A DNA stretch of 64,000 nt from Alphaproteobacteria bacterium (GCA_030831315.1 JAURLI010000007.1:1-64000), one strand, 5' to 3'; counted from the stretch's first letter, positions 16,816-28,290 are shown. Notes: generated from the sequence alone by a model not told the origin. Numbers and translations: made by a program.

Positions 16816-17280
16816 CAGGAGTTTGCGGATTTCGGATAATTCGCCGAGGACAGCCTCGATCTCGGCGCGCTGGCGGGCGCTCAGGCCCGGCTGCGGCTGT
16901 CCCTCGACCGGTTCTTCCTGCCGGGCTGCACCGTTCGCCTGAACCGGCGACGGGTCGTCCTCGGTCTGTTCGGGACCACGCGCGACGTTTCCTTCGCGCA
17001 TCAGTTTCTGGACGCCCTTGATCGTGTAGCCGTCGCGGTAGAGCAACGTCCGGATATTGCGCAGCAAATCGACGTCTTCAGGACGGTAATAACGGCGCCC
17101 GCCGCCGCGCTTCAGCGGCTTGACCTGGCTGAATTTCGATTCCCAGAAGCGCAGGACATGCTGCGGAACATCCAGTTCCCGGGCCACCTCGCTGATGGTG
17201 CGGAAAGCAGACGCCGACTTGCCGCCCCGCCGCTCTGCCGGGGTGGCTGAGAGCGGGCCCGACTGCAGAGTATCCGACAT
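16807..17280 (-). CDS. MerR family transcriptional regulator
   Basis: A 157-residue protein. Residues about 27-95 form the MerR winged helix-turn-helix: [25 protein letters not shown], then [18 protein letters not shown]. There is no cluster of effector-binding Cys, and the C-terminal half is a low-complexity, Gln/Pro/Glu-rich linker ending in a helix ([21 protein letters not shown]). This is the regulator routinely found directly after ihfA in alphaproteobacteria. Its ATG abuts the ihfA stop codon without a gap, so it is cotranscribed. Target genes are unknown. Confidence 0.92.
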   Translation of the reverse strand: MSDTLQSGPLSATPAERRGGKSASAFRTISEVARELDVPQHVLRFWESKFSQVKPLKRGGGRRYYRPEDVDLLRNIRTLLYRDGYTIKGVQKLMREGNVARGPEQTEDDPSPVQANGAARQEEPVEGQPQPGLSARQRAEIEAVLGELSEIRKLLNG

Positions 17281-17655
17281 TTAGAACCTGCTCCCGGGCC
17301 CTGCAGGGGGGGTCGAGTCGCCGCTGCCCGGCGCCGCCGGCGCTTGTCCGCCGCCATTGGCGAGAGCGTCGTTGATGGCGCCCTTGAGGACATGGGAGGC
17401 ACGGAAAACAAGAACCTTGCGCGGAAGAATGGGAACCTCTTCGCCGGTCTTGGGATTGCGGCCGATGCGCTGGCCTTTCGAGCGAACGGAGAAGCTGCCG
17501 AAAGACGATATCTTCACCGCCTCGCCACGCACGAGCGCGTCGCTGATTTCCTTGAGGACAGCCTCGACAAGATCGCCCGATTCATTGCGCGAGAGACCGA
17601 CCTCCTGGTAGACGGCCTCGCCCAGTTGGGCACGCGTCACGGTATTGTCAGTCAT
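17281..17655 (-). CDS. ihfA: Integration host factor alpha subunit
   Basis: IHF bends DNA and acts in replication, recombination and promoter architecture as a heterodimer with IhfB. The sequence [50 protein letters not shown] (split here over two strands of the beta arm) and [15 protein letters not shown] is the full DNABII fold. At 124 residues it exceeds E. coli IhfA (99) through a Gly/Pro/Ala-rich tail of about 28 residues. It sits downstream of fabH and just upstream of merR. Confidence 0.95.
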   Translation of the reverse strand: MTDNTVTRAQLGEAVYQEVGLSRNESGDLVEAVLKEISDALVRGEAVKISSFGSFSVRSKGQRIGRNPKTGEEVPILPRKVLVFRASHVLKGAINDALANGGGQAPAAPGSGDSTPPAGPGSRF

Positions 17656-17778
17656 GGGGTCCTCCTCCCGTTTTGACGAAGGCTACATCTCGACAAAAAA
17701 TCCGTCAAGATCAAAGGGATGGAAGAATCTCTTGAGATCGGGCCCGAATCGGAAAAGAAGGCCTCAAAAGGGCGCTTT

Positions 17779-18753
17779 TTACCAGCGCACCGCCGCCGCC
17801 GCCCAGGTAAATCCCGCCCCCATGGCCTCCATCAGGACGAGGTCGCCGCGCTTGATGCGGCCGTCGTCAACGGCCTGGGCAAGGGCGAGCGGGATCGAGG
17901 CGGCCGAGGTATTGGCGTGCTTGTCCACGGTCACGACCATCTTTTCGATGGGCAGGCCCAGCTTTTTGGCGGTCGATTCGAGGATGCGGCGGTTGGCCTG
18001 ATGGGGCACCAGCCAGTCGACATCTTCGGGCGCAAGTCCGTTGGCTTCCAGCGCTTCGTGAAGCACCCCGGAAAGCCGGGTCACCGCATGGCGGAAGACC
18101 TCCTGCCCCTGCATGCGAACGACGCCCGCCTGCTGGTTGAGCGACGGGCCGCCGTCGGCATAAAGCAGGTCGTGCTGGCGGCCGTCGGAATGCAGGTGGG
18201 TCGAGAGAATGCCCCGGTCGTCCGAGGTTCCATTGCCTTCCTCGGCCCTCAGGACGACGGCACCGGCGCCGTCGCCGAAGAGGACGCAGGTGGTGCGGTC
18301 GTTCCAATCGAGAAGACGGGAAAAGGTTTCCGCCCCGATGACCAAGGCATTACGGGCCTGGCCAAGGCGGATGAAGTTGTCGGCCATGGCCAGCGCGTAA
18401 ACGAACCCGGAGCAGGCCGCCTGAACGTCGAAGGCAAAGGCGTGATCGGCGCCGATGGCCATCTGGACCTTGGTCGCGGCGGCAGGAAAGGTTTCGTCCG
18501 GGGTCGTCGTGCCCAGCACGATGACGTCGATATCGGCACCGGTCATGCCGGCACGGGCAAGCGCTTGTTCGGCGGCCTTGGTGGCAAGGTGAGAGGTCAG
18601 TTCGCCTTCGGCCGCGATGTGGCGCTCACGGATGCCGGTGCGCCCCGCAATCCATTCATCCGACGTATCAATAAACTTTGATATATCGTTGTTAGTCAAT
18701 ATTTTTTCAGGAAGATATGCGCCGTGACCGACGACGACCGAACGACGTGTCAT
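17779..18753 (-). CDS. fabH: 3-oxoacyl-ACP synthase III (KAS III)
   Basis: FabH condenses acetyl-CoA with malonyl-ACP to start fatty acid synthesis. The catalytic triad is visible: Cys in [12 protein letters not shown], His in VPHQANRRI and Asn in [11 protein letters not shown]. The N-terminal [18 protein letters not shown] is diagnostic. At 324 residues it has the normal length. Its start overlaps the plsX stop by 4 bases, so the two are coupled, linking initiation of fatty-acid chains with phospholipid acylation. Confidence 0.97.
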   Translation of the reverse strand: MTRRSVVVGHGAYLPEKILTNNDISKFIDTSDEWIAGRTGIRERHIAAEGELTSHLATKAAEQALARAGMTGADIDVIVLGTTTPDETFPAAATKVQMAIGADHAFAFDVQAACSGFVYALAMADNFIRLGQARNALVIGAETFSRLLDWNDRTTCVLFGDGAGAVVLRAEEGNGTSDDRGILSTHLHSDGRQHDLLYADGGPSLNQQAGVVRMQGQEVFRHAVTRLSGVLHEALEANGLAPEDVDWLVPHQANRRILESTAKKLGLPIEKMVVTVDKHANTSAASIPLALAQAVDDGRIKRGDLVLMEAMGAGFTWAAAAVRW

Positions 18754-19796
18754 CCCGATACCGCCGCCTTCTGCAGGGGCGTGCCGATATCGCCGATGCG
18801 ATGCAACTCCTCGCCGATTCGCGTCAGGAAGCCGCCCTGGATCATGTCCACTGCGACGCCGATCGCGTTGGAAAAGCCGAAGGCATCCGTGCCGCCGTGG
18901 CTCTTGATCACGATCCCGTTGAGGCCCAGCAGCATGGCGCCGTTGTAGCGGCGCGGATCAAGCCGCGTACGCACGCGGCCCAGCGCGTTGCGCGCGAACA
19001 GGTAGCCGAGGCGCGAAAAGATCGAGCTGTTGAACGCCGTGCGCATGAAGCCCGAATACATCCGGGCAATACCTTCGGCCGTCTTGAGCGCGACATTGCC
19101 GGTAAAACCATCCGTGACGACCACATCCACGCTGCCGGCCCAGACGGCATCGCCTTCGACGAAGCCGCGGAATTCTATGGGCAGCGAGAGGTTGCGCAGC
19201 AGGCCCGCGGCCTGACGCACGTATTCGTGGCCCTTGAGGTCTTCTTCACCGACATTGAGCAGCCCGATGGTCGGCTTGCCGAGACCCAGCACCGTGCGGG
19301 CAAAAACCTCGCCCATCACGGCAAATTCGACGAGGTTCCGGGCATCGCACTGGATATTGGCGCCGAGATCCAGCATCACGCATTCGGACCGCGTCGTCGG
19401 CAGCATGGTGGCGATGGCGGGGCGCGAAATGCCCGCCATGGTCTTGAGCGCGATCTTGGAAAGCGCCATCAGCGCGCCGGTGTTGCCGGCGGATACGACC
19501 CCTTCGGCGGTATTGTCGCGCACCGCGTCGATGGCGAGACCCATGCTCGAATCGCGCATCTTGCGAAGCGCCTGGGTGGGCTTGTCGTCGCTGGAGACCG
19601 CTACATCGGTGTGATGAATGGTGGAGCACTCGGCAAGCTTCGGAAAGCCCGCCACGAGCGGCGCCAGACGCGCCTCGTCACCGTAAATGCGGAAATGGAC
19701 GTTCGGATAGCGCTCGCGGGCCATGTCGGCGCCCTTGACCACGACGTCGGGGGCACCATCCCCTCCCATGCCGTCAAGGGCTATCGTCAACCGCAT
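18750..19796 (-). CDS. plsX: Phosphate acyltransferase PlsX
   Basis: PlsX converts acyl-ACP to acyl phosphate for PlsY in phospholipid synthesis; it is a peripheral membrane enzyme. [20 protein letters not shown] is the conserved N-terminus, followed by [18 protein letters not shown] and [12 protein letters not shown]-like ([12 protein letters not shown]) segments. It is 348 residues long, normal for the family. GGATGGAAG precedes the ATG. It lies between rpmF and fabH in the usual order. Confidence 0.97.
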   Translation of the reverse strand: MRLTIALDGMGGDGAPDVVVKGADMARERYPNVHFRIYGDEARLAPLVAGFPKLAECSTIHHTDVAVSSDDKPTQALRKMRDSSMGLAIDAVRDNTAEGVVSAGNTGALMALSKIALKTMAGISRPAIATMLPTTRSECVMLDLGANIQCDARNLVEFAVMGEVFARTVLGLGKPTIGLLNVGEEDLKGHEYVRQAAGLLRNLSLPIEFRGFVEGDAVWAGSVDVVVTDGFTGNVALKTAEGIARMYSGFMRTAFNSSIFSRLGYLFARNALGRVRTRLDPRRYNGAMLLGLNGIVIKSHGGTDAFGFSNAIGVAVDMIQGGFLTRIGEELHRIGDIGTPLQKAAVSG

Positions 19797-19850
19797 GATC
19801 TTCCATCCGAAAAGACGAAGAAGGGGCCGCGGGCGGCCAAGGCGGGTATC

Positions 19851-20036
19851 TTATACCCCGCCCTCGCTAGCCACCACTTCCTTGCCGTCATAGTGTCCGC
19901 AGGCACCACAAACGTGGTGCGGACGCTTGAGTTCGCCGCAATTGCTGCACTCGACATAGGCCGAGCCCTTCAGCGCATGGTGCGAACGGCGCATGTTGCG
20001 CCTTGATTTGGAAGTCTTTTTCTTGGGAACTGCCAT
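19851..20036 (-). CDS. rpmF: 50S ribosomal protein L32
   Basis: A 61-residue protein beginning [20 protein letters not shown] and carrying a zinc ribbon of the form CSNC...CGAC (four Cys). These are the standard L32 features. The usual DUF177-rpmF-plsX order is kept, with 143 bases between DUF177 and rpmF that may contain a separate promoter. Confidence 0.97.
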   Translation of the reverse strand: MAVPKKKTSKSRRNMRRSHHALKGSAYVECSNCGELKRPHHVCGACGHYDGKEVVASEGGV

Positions 20037-20179
20037 GGTCGGACTCTCTAGGTTCTGGCGCCTGCAACGCTGGGACCCGGCCCGGCGGCGCGCAAAGGAG
20101 GCACTCTATTACCCAAAAACCCCCGCCGCGGCAAGCGACAAGGGAGCAAAGGCCGGTTTTAGGCCCCTGCCCGCCAAAA

Positions 20180-20752
20180 CTAGCCCTTTTGGCCCTTTTC
20201 AGGGGGCTTTCCCTTGAGCGCCGCCAGCGCCGAAAAGGGCGAGGTTTTGGCCTCTTTTTCGCCGTCCGTGCCGTCCTGGCGGCCAAATTCCACCCCGGGA
20301 GCCCGGGGATAGGGGTCGAGCGCCAGGCCCAGGTGCTCGGCCACCGCCTCCCCCAGATCGATGCCCGCATCCGGCAGCTGATCGGGAGGATCCTCCGCGT
20401 CGAGGTCGAAAAGCAGTTCCTCTTCATCAGCGCGGCGCCGCGGCACGGCACGGTCATAGGTCACCGTGAAGGTTTCACGGATCGAGGCCGGCACCGGCTC
20501 CAGCGTCACCACGCAAGGCTGCACGACTTCGGCCTCGATGGTGCCCGTCAGGCGCGCACGGTTGCCGCGCGCCGAAACATCGATGGTGCCTTTCGCCTTC
20601 AGGGACACCAGCGCGATCAGGCCAAACCGGCGGGCGAGCGCAGCACGCTCCTCCTCCGTCGCCTCGATGGCGAAGGTTTCGGCGTCGTCGCCCGCCCCCA
20701 TGTCGGCATCGACATGGAACGGGCGGGAAAATTCGAGTTCGACGTCCGTCAT
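20180..20752 (-). CDS. DUF177 (YceD-like) protein
   Basis: A 190-residue protein of the DUF177 family, encoded before rpmF in most bacteria. The core GTIEAEVVQPCVVTLEPVPASI contains the conserved Cys-V-T-L-E segment; the family member YceD in plants and bacteria has been linked to 23S rRNA processing or accumulation. The C-terminal end is acidic (LDAEDPPDQLPDAGIDLGEAV) then PRAPGVEF. Its start overlaps the CBP3-like gene by 4 bases. Confidence 0.9.
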   Translation of the reverse strand: MTDVELEFSRPFHVDADMGAGDDAETFAIEATEEERAALARRFGLIALVSLKAKGTIDVSARGNRARLTGTIEAEVVQPCVVTLEPVPASIRETFTVTYDRAVPRRRADEEELLFDLDAEDPPDQLPDAGIDLGEAVAEHLGLALDPYPRAPGVEFGRQDGTDGEKEAKTSPFSALAALKGKPPEKGQKG

Positions 20753-21297
20753 GACGGCTTCACCGGCAGAGGTCCGAATGACGCCGCGCCCCGAATGAGA
20801 GCCGCCCCATCCCCGCCAGCGAGGACCTTGTCCGCAGCGCGCAAATATTCGGCAAGCTGTGTCGCGCCGGCTTCCTGCCCATCGGCACCCGCATACACAT
20901 TGCGCGTGAGCGCTGCCGAAAGGGAAGCATCGTCGGCCTCCAGCCCCTCGTCATAAGCGCTGACCCGGCCATAGAACGCCTGCGCCATGGTTTTGACCCG
21001 CCGGCCGACGCCGAGGTCCCCCGCCCCCATTTCGCGCAGGTTCCGGTCCATATCGGCGAACATGAGATCGAAAAGCGCCTGGGCGACCCCGTCGGCCGTG
21101 GCATCCCGTGCCGCCTTCAGCCGGCGCAGCAGCAGGTAGACATGCAGGGTGATCATCTCAAAACGGCCCTCGAGTGTGTCAGGGACACCGAGAGAGGCAT
21201 AGAAATACGGCTCGCGCGCCCGCGCGACGGCGATGCCGTAGAGGGCATGAGCAGCATCACCATGGGGGTTGCGCGAAAAAAGCCTGTTCAGGAACAT
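20749..21297 (-). CDS. Ubiquinol-cytochrome c chaperone (CBP3-like)
   Basis: An approximately 182-residue helical protein of the ubiquinol-cytochrome c chaperone family, whose mitochondrial member CBP3 assists cytochrome b and bc1 assembly. Recognisable segments are LYGIAVARAREPYFYASLGVPDTLEGRFEM spread over the first third, and FADMDRNLREMGAGDLGVGRRVKTMAQAFYGR. The start MFLNRLF is chosen because homologues begin near a similar FLxRLF; the frame continues upstream without conserved sequence. It is the first gene of the minus-strand unit and diverges from bamE. Confidence 0.88.
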   Translation of the reverse strand: MFLNRLFSRNPHGDAAHALYGIAVARAREPYFYASLGVPDTLEGRFEMITLHVYLLLRRLKAARDATADGVAQALFDLMFADMDRNLREMGAGDLGVGRRVKTMAQAFYGRVSAYDEGLEADDASLSAALTRNVYAGADGQEAGATQLAEYLRAADKVLAGGDGAALIRGAASFGPLPVKPS

Positions 21298-21439
21298 ATC
21301 GAAGGACGCTTCAGAAGCCGCGGCGCGGCCGGGTTGACAGGGCAAAGCGGCCGGTGCAATGGTTCCGGCCAAGCACGGTCAACATGAACAGCCCGCCGCC
21401 CGCCGTCAAGCGTGCCGGGCGCTCCGGCAAATAGCGAAG

Positions 21440-21928
21440 ATGATGCAACCATTTCCCATGCGTGGCCTTGCCGCGATTGCCACGATCACTGGCCTCCTTG
21501 TGCTTGGCGCCTGCGCACCTGAAATTCATTACCGGGGCAACACGCCTGCTGCCGAGCAACTCGGCCTGATCAAGCCGGGTGCCCAGACCAAGGAACAGGT
21601 CATTCGCCTGCTGGGTTCGCCCACTTCGGTCGCCACCTTCGATCCCAATACCATCCTCTACATTGGGCAAAAGACCCAATCGGTGGCCTTCCAGCACCCA
21701 AAAGTGCTTGAACGCACGATCGTTGCGATCACCTTCGGCGCAGACGGACGGGTCAAGGACGTGGAAAAGTTCGGCCTGAAGGACGGCAAGGTGGTGCAGC
21801 TTGTCGAACGCACGACCCCGACGCCGGGACGCACCTTCACTATCATGCAGCAGCTTCTGGGCAACCTCGGCCGGTTCGAAAACGACAACAGGCCGCTTGG
21901 TACCAACCCGGGCAGCCCGGGCCTCTGA
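21440..21928 (+). CDS. bamE: Outer membrane assembly lipoprotein BamE-like
   Basis: A 163-residue lipoprotein. The N-terminal helix ends in the lipobox LVLGAC, giving an acylated Cys. The conserved BamE/SmpA segment GAQTKEQVIRLLGSPTSVATFD follows, then ILYIGQKTQSVAF and a final beta strand region. BamE is a periplasmic-face lipoprotein of the beta-barrel assembly machine. Two ATG codons stand in tandem; the ribosome site is weak. Its position opposite the CBP3-DUF177-rpmF unit is standard in alphaproteobacteria. The C-terminal tail (NDNRPLGTNPGSPGL) is low-complexity. Confidence 0.92.
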   Translation: MMQPFPMRGLAAIATITGLLVLGACAPEIHYRGNTPAAEQLGLIKPGAQTKEQVIRLLGSPTSVATFDPNTILYIGQKTQSVAFQHPKVLERTIVAITFGADGRVKDVEKFGLKDGKVVQLVERTTPTPGRTFTIMQQLLGNLGRFENDNRPLGTNPGSPGL

Positions 21929-21954
21929 CAGCCTACAGCTGACGGCAGACAAAG

Positions 21955-21986
21955 AAAAAGCCCCGGGGTCGCCCCCGGGGCTTTTT
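21955..21986. terminator. Bidirectional terminator between bamE and hppA
   Basis: AAAAAGCCCCGGGG, loop TCGC, and CCCCGGGGCTTTTT form a 14-bp perfect stem with an A run and a T run at its ends. It lies between two convergent genes and can serve both. Confidence 0.93.
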
Positions 21987-22007
21987 GCGTTCGCCTTGCG
22001 GCCTCGC

Positions 22008-24095
<2,088 letters not shown>

Positions 24096-24297
24096 CTGGA
24101 TACCCCCTAGAACTGTTGGGAAGAAAAAGAAGTGGAAAAGCTACAATCGCTGCCTTGCCGCCGGAGAAGGTAGCCTCTTCGCCCCGGAAAGGCGCACAAA
24201 AAGTGGGCGGAACATGCCAGAAGTCCGGGGTTCGCGCAACCCGCTCTTGCGGCCCGAAAACCTTGGGCCGCGGCCCGGAACAAAGGGTTCGCCCGGC

Positions 24298-25482
24298 CTA
24301 GGCGGGCCTGTTCGCGGGCTTCGACAGCAACAGCCAGAGTGCAGCCAGCAGCGCCAGGCCCACCCCGGGCAGCGCCCCCAGGTTGACCGCCTCCCAGCCC
24401 AGGGACTGGAAGGTCGCCCCCGAGGACAGCGAGGCGATGGCAACAAAACTGAACACGAGGAAATCGTTGAGGCCCTGCACCTTGGCCTGTTCCGGCTTGG
24501 CGATAACCGAGGTCAGCAGCGCCGTGCCGCCGACGAACATGAAATTCCAGCCAAGCCCCAGCGCGATCAGCGCCGCCGAGAAATGCAGGATCGTCGTGCC
24601 CTGAAGGTTGATGACCACGCAGCCGAGGATCAGGAGCGCACCCAGCGCGATGACCGTCACCGCGCCAATGCGCTTGATAATGGAGCCGGTAAAAAAGGAC
24701 GGCGCGAACATGGCGAGCACATGCCACTGGATGATCAGGGCGGCATCGCCGAAGGTCAGGCTGTGGCCGACCACCGCAAGGGGCGTCGCCGTCATCACCA
24801 GGGTCATGGCGCTGTAGCCCGCGATGCCGCCGAGCATGGCAACGATGGCGCGGGGCTGGCTCAGGATCTGGCCGAAGGGCCGGCCCTGGTCCTTGCGCTC
24901 CTCGGCGGTCAGCCTTGGGATATCGATGAAGAAGAGCAGCGTGACCGTGACGACCTGGATCACGGCGATGGCGGCGAAGGCGCCGGCGAAATTGGCGCCC
25001 GGAATCATTTCCATCGTCGCCCGCGCCAGGTTGGGACCGCTGAAAGCGGCGATTACGCCCCCCGCCATCACCAGGGAAATGGCCCGTGGCCGGCTTTCGT
25101 CGTCGGCGCAGTCGGCGGCGGCGAACCGGTAATAGATGGCAAAACCGGAAAGAACCCCGATCAGCGCCGAACCAATGCAGAACAGGACGAAATTGCCCGC
25201 AATCAATGCAAAGACGTTGATCACGCCGCCGATGCCTCCCGCCACGCACCCAACGATGAAACCGGTGCGCCGCCCAAAATGGCGCATGATGTAGGACGCC
25301 GGCACAGTCGTCGCCATCGTCGCCAGGAACTGGAGCGACAGCGGCAGCGTGGCAAGGGAAGGTATGGGCGCACAGGACGCGCCGGCCAGCGCGGTCACGG
25401 TAATGACCATCGATGTCCCGGTCATGAACAGGGCTTGGCACAGGGCGAGAAGGAGAACGTTACGGCGAACTGATGCGGTCAT
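24298..25482 (-). CDS. MFS transporter
   Basis: A 394-residue protein with twelve predicted helices and the MFS loop HFGRRTGFIVGC between helices 2 and 3. The DDESRPRAISLVMAGG segment and the GLGWNFMFVGGTALLTSV region are typical of a bacterial MFS group often annotated only as putative transporters. The substrate is unknown. It is monocistronic, between the pyrophosphatase promoter region and a secreted protein gene in the same direction. Confidence 0.85.
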   Translation of the reverse strand: MTASVRRNVLLLALCQALFMTGTSMVITVTALAGASCAPIPSLATLPLSLQFLATMATTVPASYIMRHFGRRTGFIVGCVAGGIGGVINVFALIAGNFVLFCIGSALIGVLSGFAIYYRFAAADCADDESRPRAISLVMAGGVIAAFSGPNLARATMEMIPGANFAGAFAAIAVIQVVTVTLLFFIDIPRLTAEERKDQGRPFGQILSQPRAIVAMLGGIAGYSAMTLVMTATPLAVVGHSLTFGDAALIIQWHVLAMFAPSFFTGSIIKRIGAVTVIALGALLILGCVVINLQGTTILHFSAALIALGLGWNFMFVGGTALLTSVIAKPEQAKVQGLNDFLVFSFVAIASLSSGATFQSLGWEAVNLGALPGVGLALLAALWLLLSKPANRPA

Positions 25483-25539
25483 GGCGCGCAGGATAGTGGT
25501 TTTCGCGATTTCGCGCCCGCGAAATTTCAGACCGCCAGA

Positions 25540-26025
25540 TCAGTCGAAACGGCGGGTGTAGACGTTGTCGATCAGGATATCGGTAATGATGCCCCCACCG
25601 AGAACACGGTCTGCCACTCTCTGCAGACGCGCTTTCACCGTACTCGCGCTGATCGCCCTGCCCGAACCGTTATCGAGGGAGGCGAGCGCGTGCAGATCGC
25701 GCAGGAAGGCGCCCTGCAGGCGCGTCCGGTTCTCCAGGATTTTTTCCTTGTTGCCGATGTTCCTGGTTTCCAGGGTCACACCAACCGTGGCTTGCCCGAT
25801 GACCTGCCCGGCGCGAATGATCGGAATGTTGTAAGGCGGCATCCGGAAGTACTGCACCTCCTTGCCGCCCAACCAGCCCGGCATCTTGGACGAGGGATCC
25901 GGTTCTTTTTCCTTGGAGCTTTTCTTCGGCGCCTTAGCATCCGGTGCTTCCTGCGCGGAAACGACGGAAGGCAGCGCCGCGGCGAGCGACAGCGCGAGAA
26001 CGATCAAAATGCGGGCGCTGAGCAC
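25540..26025 (-). CDS. Secreted protein, FliL-like C-terminal half
   Basis: A 161-residue protein beginning with GTG; GGAGG stands 5 bases before it, and no ATG is available. Residues 1-24 are a signal peptide (ILIVLALSLAAALPSVVSAQ). A charged linker (DAKAPKKSSKEKEPDPSS) is followed by a domain with MPPYNIPIIRAGQVIGQATVGVTL and a C-terminal ADRVLGGGIITDILIDNVYTR. The order of strands, helix and final RVLxxGxIxDILI resembles FliL-type proteins, which usually are membrane-anchored and sit beside motor genes; this copy is secreted and 20 kb from motAB. Family link is by pattern only. Confidence 0.6.
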   Translation of the reverse strand: MLSARILIVLALSLAAALPSVVSAQEAPDAKAPKKSSKEKEPDPSSKMPGWLGGKEVQYFRMPPYNIPIIRAGQVIGQATVGVTLETRNIGNKEKILENRTRLQGAFLRDLHALASLDNGSGRAISASTVKARLQRVADRVLGGGIITDILIDNVYTRRFD

Positions 26026-26122
26026 GGGGGCCTCCGGTTTGGGACGCCGCCACTGTGCCAGAGCAGTCTGAAATTTGGGTAAAAGGGAAAAGGGCAGAAA
26101 ATCAGGGGATTAAGGGGGAAAA

Positions 26123-26683
26123 TCAGGCGGCGCAGCAGTTGCGGCAGATCTGGAGGATGTCGAACTTTTCGGCGACGTCGGAGTCGCAGTCCCTGATCTG
26201 GCTCGGATCGCACCACGCGCTGTAGCGCATCAATTCCCACCGGTCGGAATCGAGCCCGGTGACATGGAAGCAGAGGCCCTTGGTGGCAAGCGCCCGGTTA
26301 TGGCGCTCGGTCTCAACCGCCGTCAGTTCGGCCAGGCTCTGCTCCGCCGGTATGACGTCCAGTTCCTTGACGCCAACGGAAGGCCAATGGTCCTCGTCCA
26401 GCTTGCCGCCGCAGGCGATGACATTCCACGTGCGCACACGCGGACGTCCGAACGTATCAACGAGATCGCGGAACAGATCGCTGGTGAGATAGGCCCGCCC
26501 CGCCTCGTCGTTTTCCCAAACGTAGAAAGGCGCGTAGACCATCTGGTTTTCGCTGAAAAGATACGCCTTGTGCAGAAGACCATCGAGCCCGTCAAACAGG
26601 GGCTTCCGGCGGACAACGCGTTCGCGCACGAGCTGCAGATCGTAATCGCCAGCCAGGCGGATGGTGTACTGCATCGCAATCAT
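26123..26683 (-). CDS. DUF4865 family protein
   Basis: A 186-residue protein starting MIAMQYTIRLAGDYDLQLV. The block GLLHKAYLFSENQMVYAPFYVWENDEAG and SDLFRDLVDTFGRPRVRTW match what I know of DUF4865 proteins, whose function is not established; the fold is probably a ferredoxin-like alpha/beta dimer. The C-terminus ends with a Cys pair (CRNCCAA) and several His/Cys residues, which could bind a metal. A strong inverted repeat lies 40 bases upstream of its start. It is separated from thiL by a terminator, so it is transcribed independently. Confidence 0.7.
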   Translation of the reverse strand: MIAMQYTIRLAGDYDLQLVRERVVRRKPLFDGLDGLLHKAYLFSENQMVYAPFYVWENDEAGRAYLTSDLFRDLVDTFGRPRVRTWNVIACGGKLDEDHWPSVGVKELDVIPAEQSLAELTAVETERHNRALATKGLCFHVTGLDSDRWELMRYSAWCDPSQIRDCDSDVAEKFDILQICRNCCAA

Positions 26684-26722
26684 GAACAGGAACGCCCCAA
26701 GTCAGAAACGCGGCTAAAACCC

Positions 26723-26746
26723 TTTATTCCCTTCGGTGGGAATAAA
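26723..26746. promoter_or_regulatory. 9-bp inverted repeat upstream of the DUF4865 gene
   Basis: TTTATTCCC and GGGAATAAA are perfect 9-bp arms around TTCGGT, about 40 bases before the start codon and downstream of the thiL terminator. Position and symmetry suit a dimeric regulator site overlapping the promoter; an RNA hairpin is the alternative. Confidence 0.45.
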
Positions 26747-26754
26747 CAAATGCG

Positions 26755-26781
26755 AAAAACTCATGGGAGCCATGAATTTTT
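26755..26781 (-). terminator. Rho-independent terminator of the rib-nusB-thiL unit
   Basis: On the minus strand AAAAATTCATGG, loop CTC, CCATGAGTTTTT form a 12-bp stem with one wobble pair and a terminal T run, 26 bases past the thiL stop. Confidence 0.82.
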
Positions 26782-26806
26782 CCTGCGTACCGGCTCGCCG
26801 GAACGC

Positions 26807-27778
26807 TCAAAAATGGCTGTAGCCACCGGTTTTAAGGTCTACACGCAGCGCCTCGGCATCGCTGATTTCAACCCCCTCGCCCGCCGTCATGATCCCGATC
26901 CGGGCGACGGCGACGCCGGCCGCCCGGGCGGCAGCGGCGACCGCCTCGCGCGCCGCGGCGGGCGCGCTGAAGACCAATTCGTAATCGTCGCCCCCGGCCA
27001 GCATCGCATTAATCAACGCCGGATCTCCCGCAAGCGCCCGCCGCGCCGCCGATGACACGGGCAGGGCCGCCGCGGTGATGCGCGCACCGAGGCCCGAACA
27101 CTCGCAAACATGGCCCAGGTCGGCTACCAACCCGTCCGATACATCCATGCAAGCGTGGGCGATGCCGACCAGCCCCTGCCCCAGTGCCAAGCGCGGCTCG
27201 GGCACCCGATAGCGGCGGGTCAGCGCCTCGCGCGATCCCGCATCGAGACCCGGCAGTTCGCCCTTCGCCGCCTTGAGGCCAAGCGCGGCATCACCGATGG
27301 TGCCGCTCACATAGATGTCGTCGCCTTCACGCGCCGCCGAACGGGTCAGCGCGCCGCGCGCATCGACAGTGCCCAGCGCCGTCAGCGCGAGCGTCAGCGG
27401 CCCGTCGGTCGCCACCGTATCGCCGCCGACGAGAGGTGCCGCGAATGCGCGCACATCCTCGCCAAGACCGCGGGCGAATTCGGCAACCCAGCTTTCTTCC
27501 GTGCCGCGGGGAAATACTGCGGCGAGCAACACGCCGCGCGCGTGCGCCCCCATGGCGGCAAGATCGGAGAGGTTCACCCGCATCAGCTTGCGGGCGATAT
27601 CGGCGGGAGGATCGTCGGGCAGGAAATGGACACCGGCAACAATGGCATCGGTTGCAACCACGAGCCGTGCGCCGGCGGGAAGATCAAGGACGGCAGCATC
27701 GTCGGTCAGCCCAAGCGCGCCCGGCTCGTCCTTTGCGAGCGGGGCGAAGTAGCGGGCAATCAGGCCAAACTCATCCAT
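26807..27778 (-). CDS. thiL: Thiamine-monophosphate kinase
   Basis: ThiL phosphorylates thiamine phosphate to the active diphosphate. The 323-residue protein has the PurM/AIRS-type ATP-binding fold: GLTDDAAVLDLPAG, the metal-binding DAIVAGVHF and PLVGGDTVATDGPLTLALTALG, and MDVSDGLVADLGHV. These match the family. It is the last gene of the riboflavin/nusB unit, 17 bases after nusB, and is followed by a terminator. No TPP riboswitch is visible, as expected for an internal gene. Confidence 0.96.
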   Translation of the reverse strand: MDEFGLIARYFAPLAKDEPGALGLTDDAAVLDLPAGARLVVATDAIVAGVHFLPDDPPADIARKLMRVNLSDLAAMGAHARGVLLAAVFPRGTEESWVAEFARGLGEDVRAFAAPLVGGDTVATDGPLTLALTALGTVDARGALTRSAAREGDDIYVSGTIGDAALGLKAAKGELPGLDAGSREALTRRYRVPEPRLALGQGLVGIAHACMDVSDGLVADLGHVCECSGLGARITAAALPVSSAARRALAGDPALINAMLAGGDDYELVFSAPAAAREAVAAAARAAGVAVARIGIMTAGEGVEISDAEALRVDLKTGGYSHF

Positions 27779-27795
27779 CGCGCCCTCGCGCCGGG

Positions 27796-28287
27796 CTAGT
27801 TGCGCGCCCGCGCCATTTCGTCGCCGCGATGCGCCTTGGCGATGGCATCGAGCACACCGTTGATGAGGCCCGGCTCCGAGCCGTCGAAGAAGGCGTGGGC
27901 AAGGTTGACGTATTCGTTGATCGCCACCCGCGGCGGCACATCAGGGCGCGCGGTCAGCTCGAACACGCCTGCCTCGAGGATGAGGCGCACGAGAATCTGC
28001 AACCGCTCCACCGTCCAGTCCGTCGTCAGTGCGCCGCCGATCATGGCGTCCAGATTCTCGCGGTCGGCGGAAACGCCCCGCACGATGGCGCCGAACAGCG
28101 CAGGGTCCGGTGCGGGAAGCTCGTTTTCCTCGCCCTCTTCCGAGGTCGGAGAGCGAGGTTTGAAACCGGTCATCTGGGCGATGACGTCCTCGACCGTCGC
28201 CCCGCCCAGTTCCATCTGGTAGAGCGCCTGCACGGCGGCAAGCCGTGCGGCCGAACGCCTGTTGATCGGAGCTTCGCGACCGGCCAT
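27796..28287 (-). CDS. nusB: Transcription antitermination factor NusB
   Basis: NusB with S10 binds boxA RNA to allow rRNA antitermination. The 163-residue all-helical protein shows RRSAARLAAVQALYQMELGG near the N-terminus and PDVPPRVAINEYVNLAHAFFDGSEPGLINGVLDAI at the C-terminal end in overlapping blocks, the family signature. Its start follows the ribH stop by 3 bases. The order ribH-nusB-thiL is widespread in proteobacteria. Confidence 0.96.
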   Translation of the reverse strand: MAGREAPINRRSAARLAAVQALYQMELGGATVEDVIAQMTGFKPRSPTSEEGEENELPAPDPALFGAIVRGVSADRENLDAMIGGALTTDWTVERLQILVRLILEAGVFELTARPDVPPRVAINEYVNLAHAFFDGSEPGLINGVLDAIAKAHRGDEMARARN

Positions 28288-28290
28288 GCC

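Noticed and set aside
24096-24297. GC-rich palindromes such as GGGCCGCGGCCC after the MFS gene as a terminator
   Set aside because: The stems are short or lack a T run in the right place, so I could not support a terminator.
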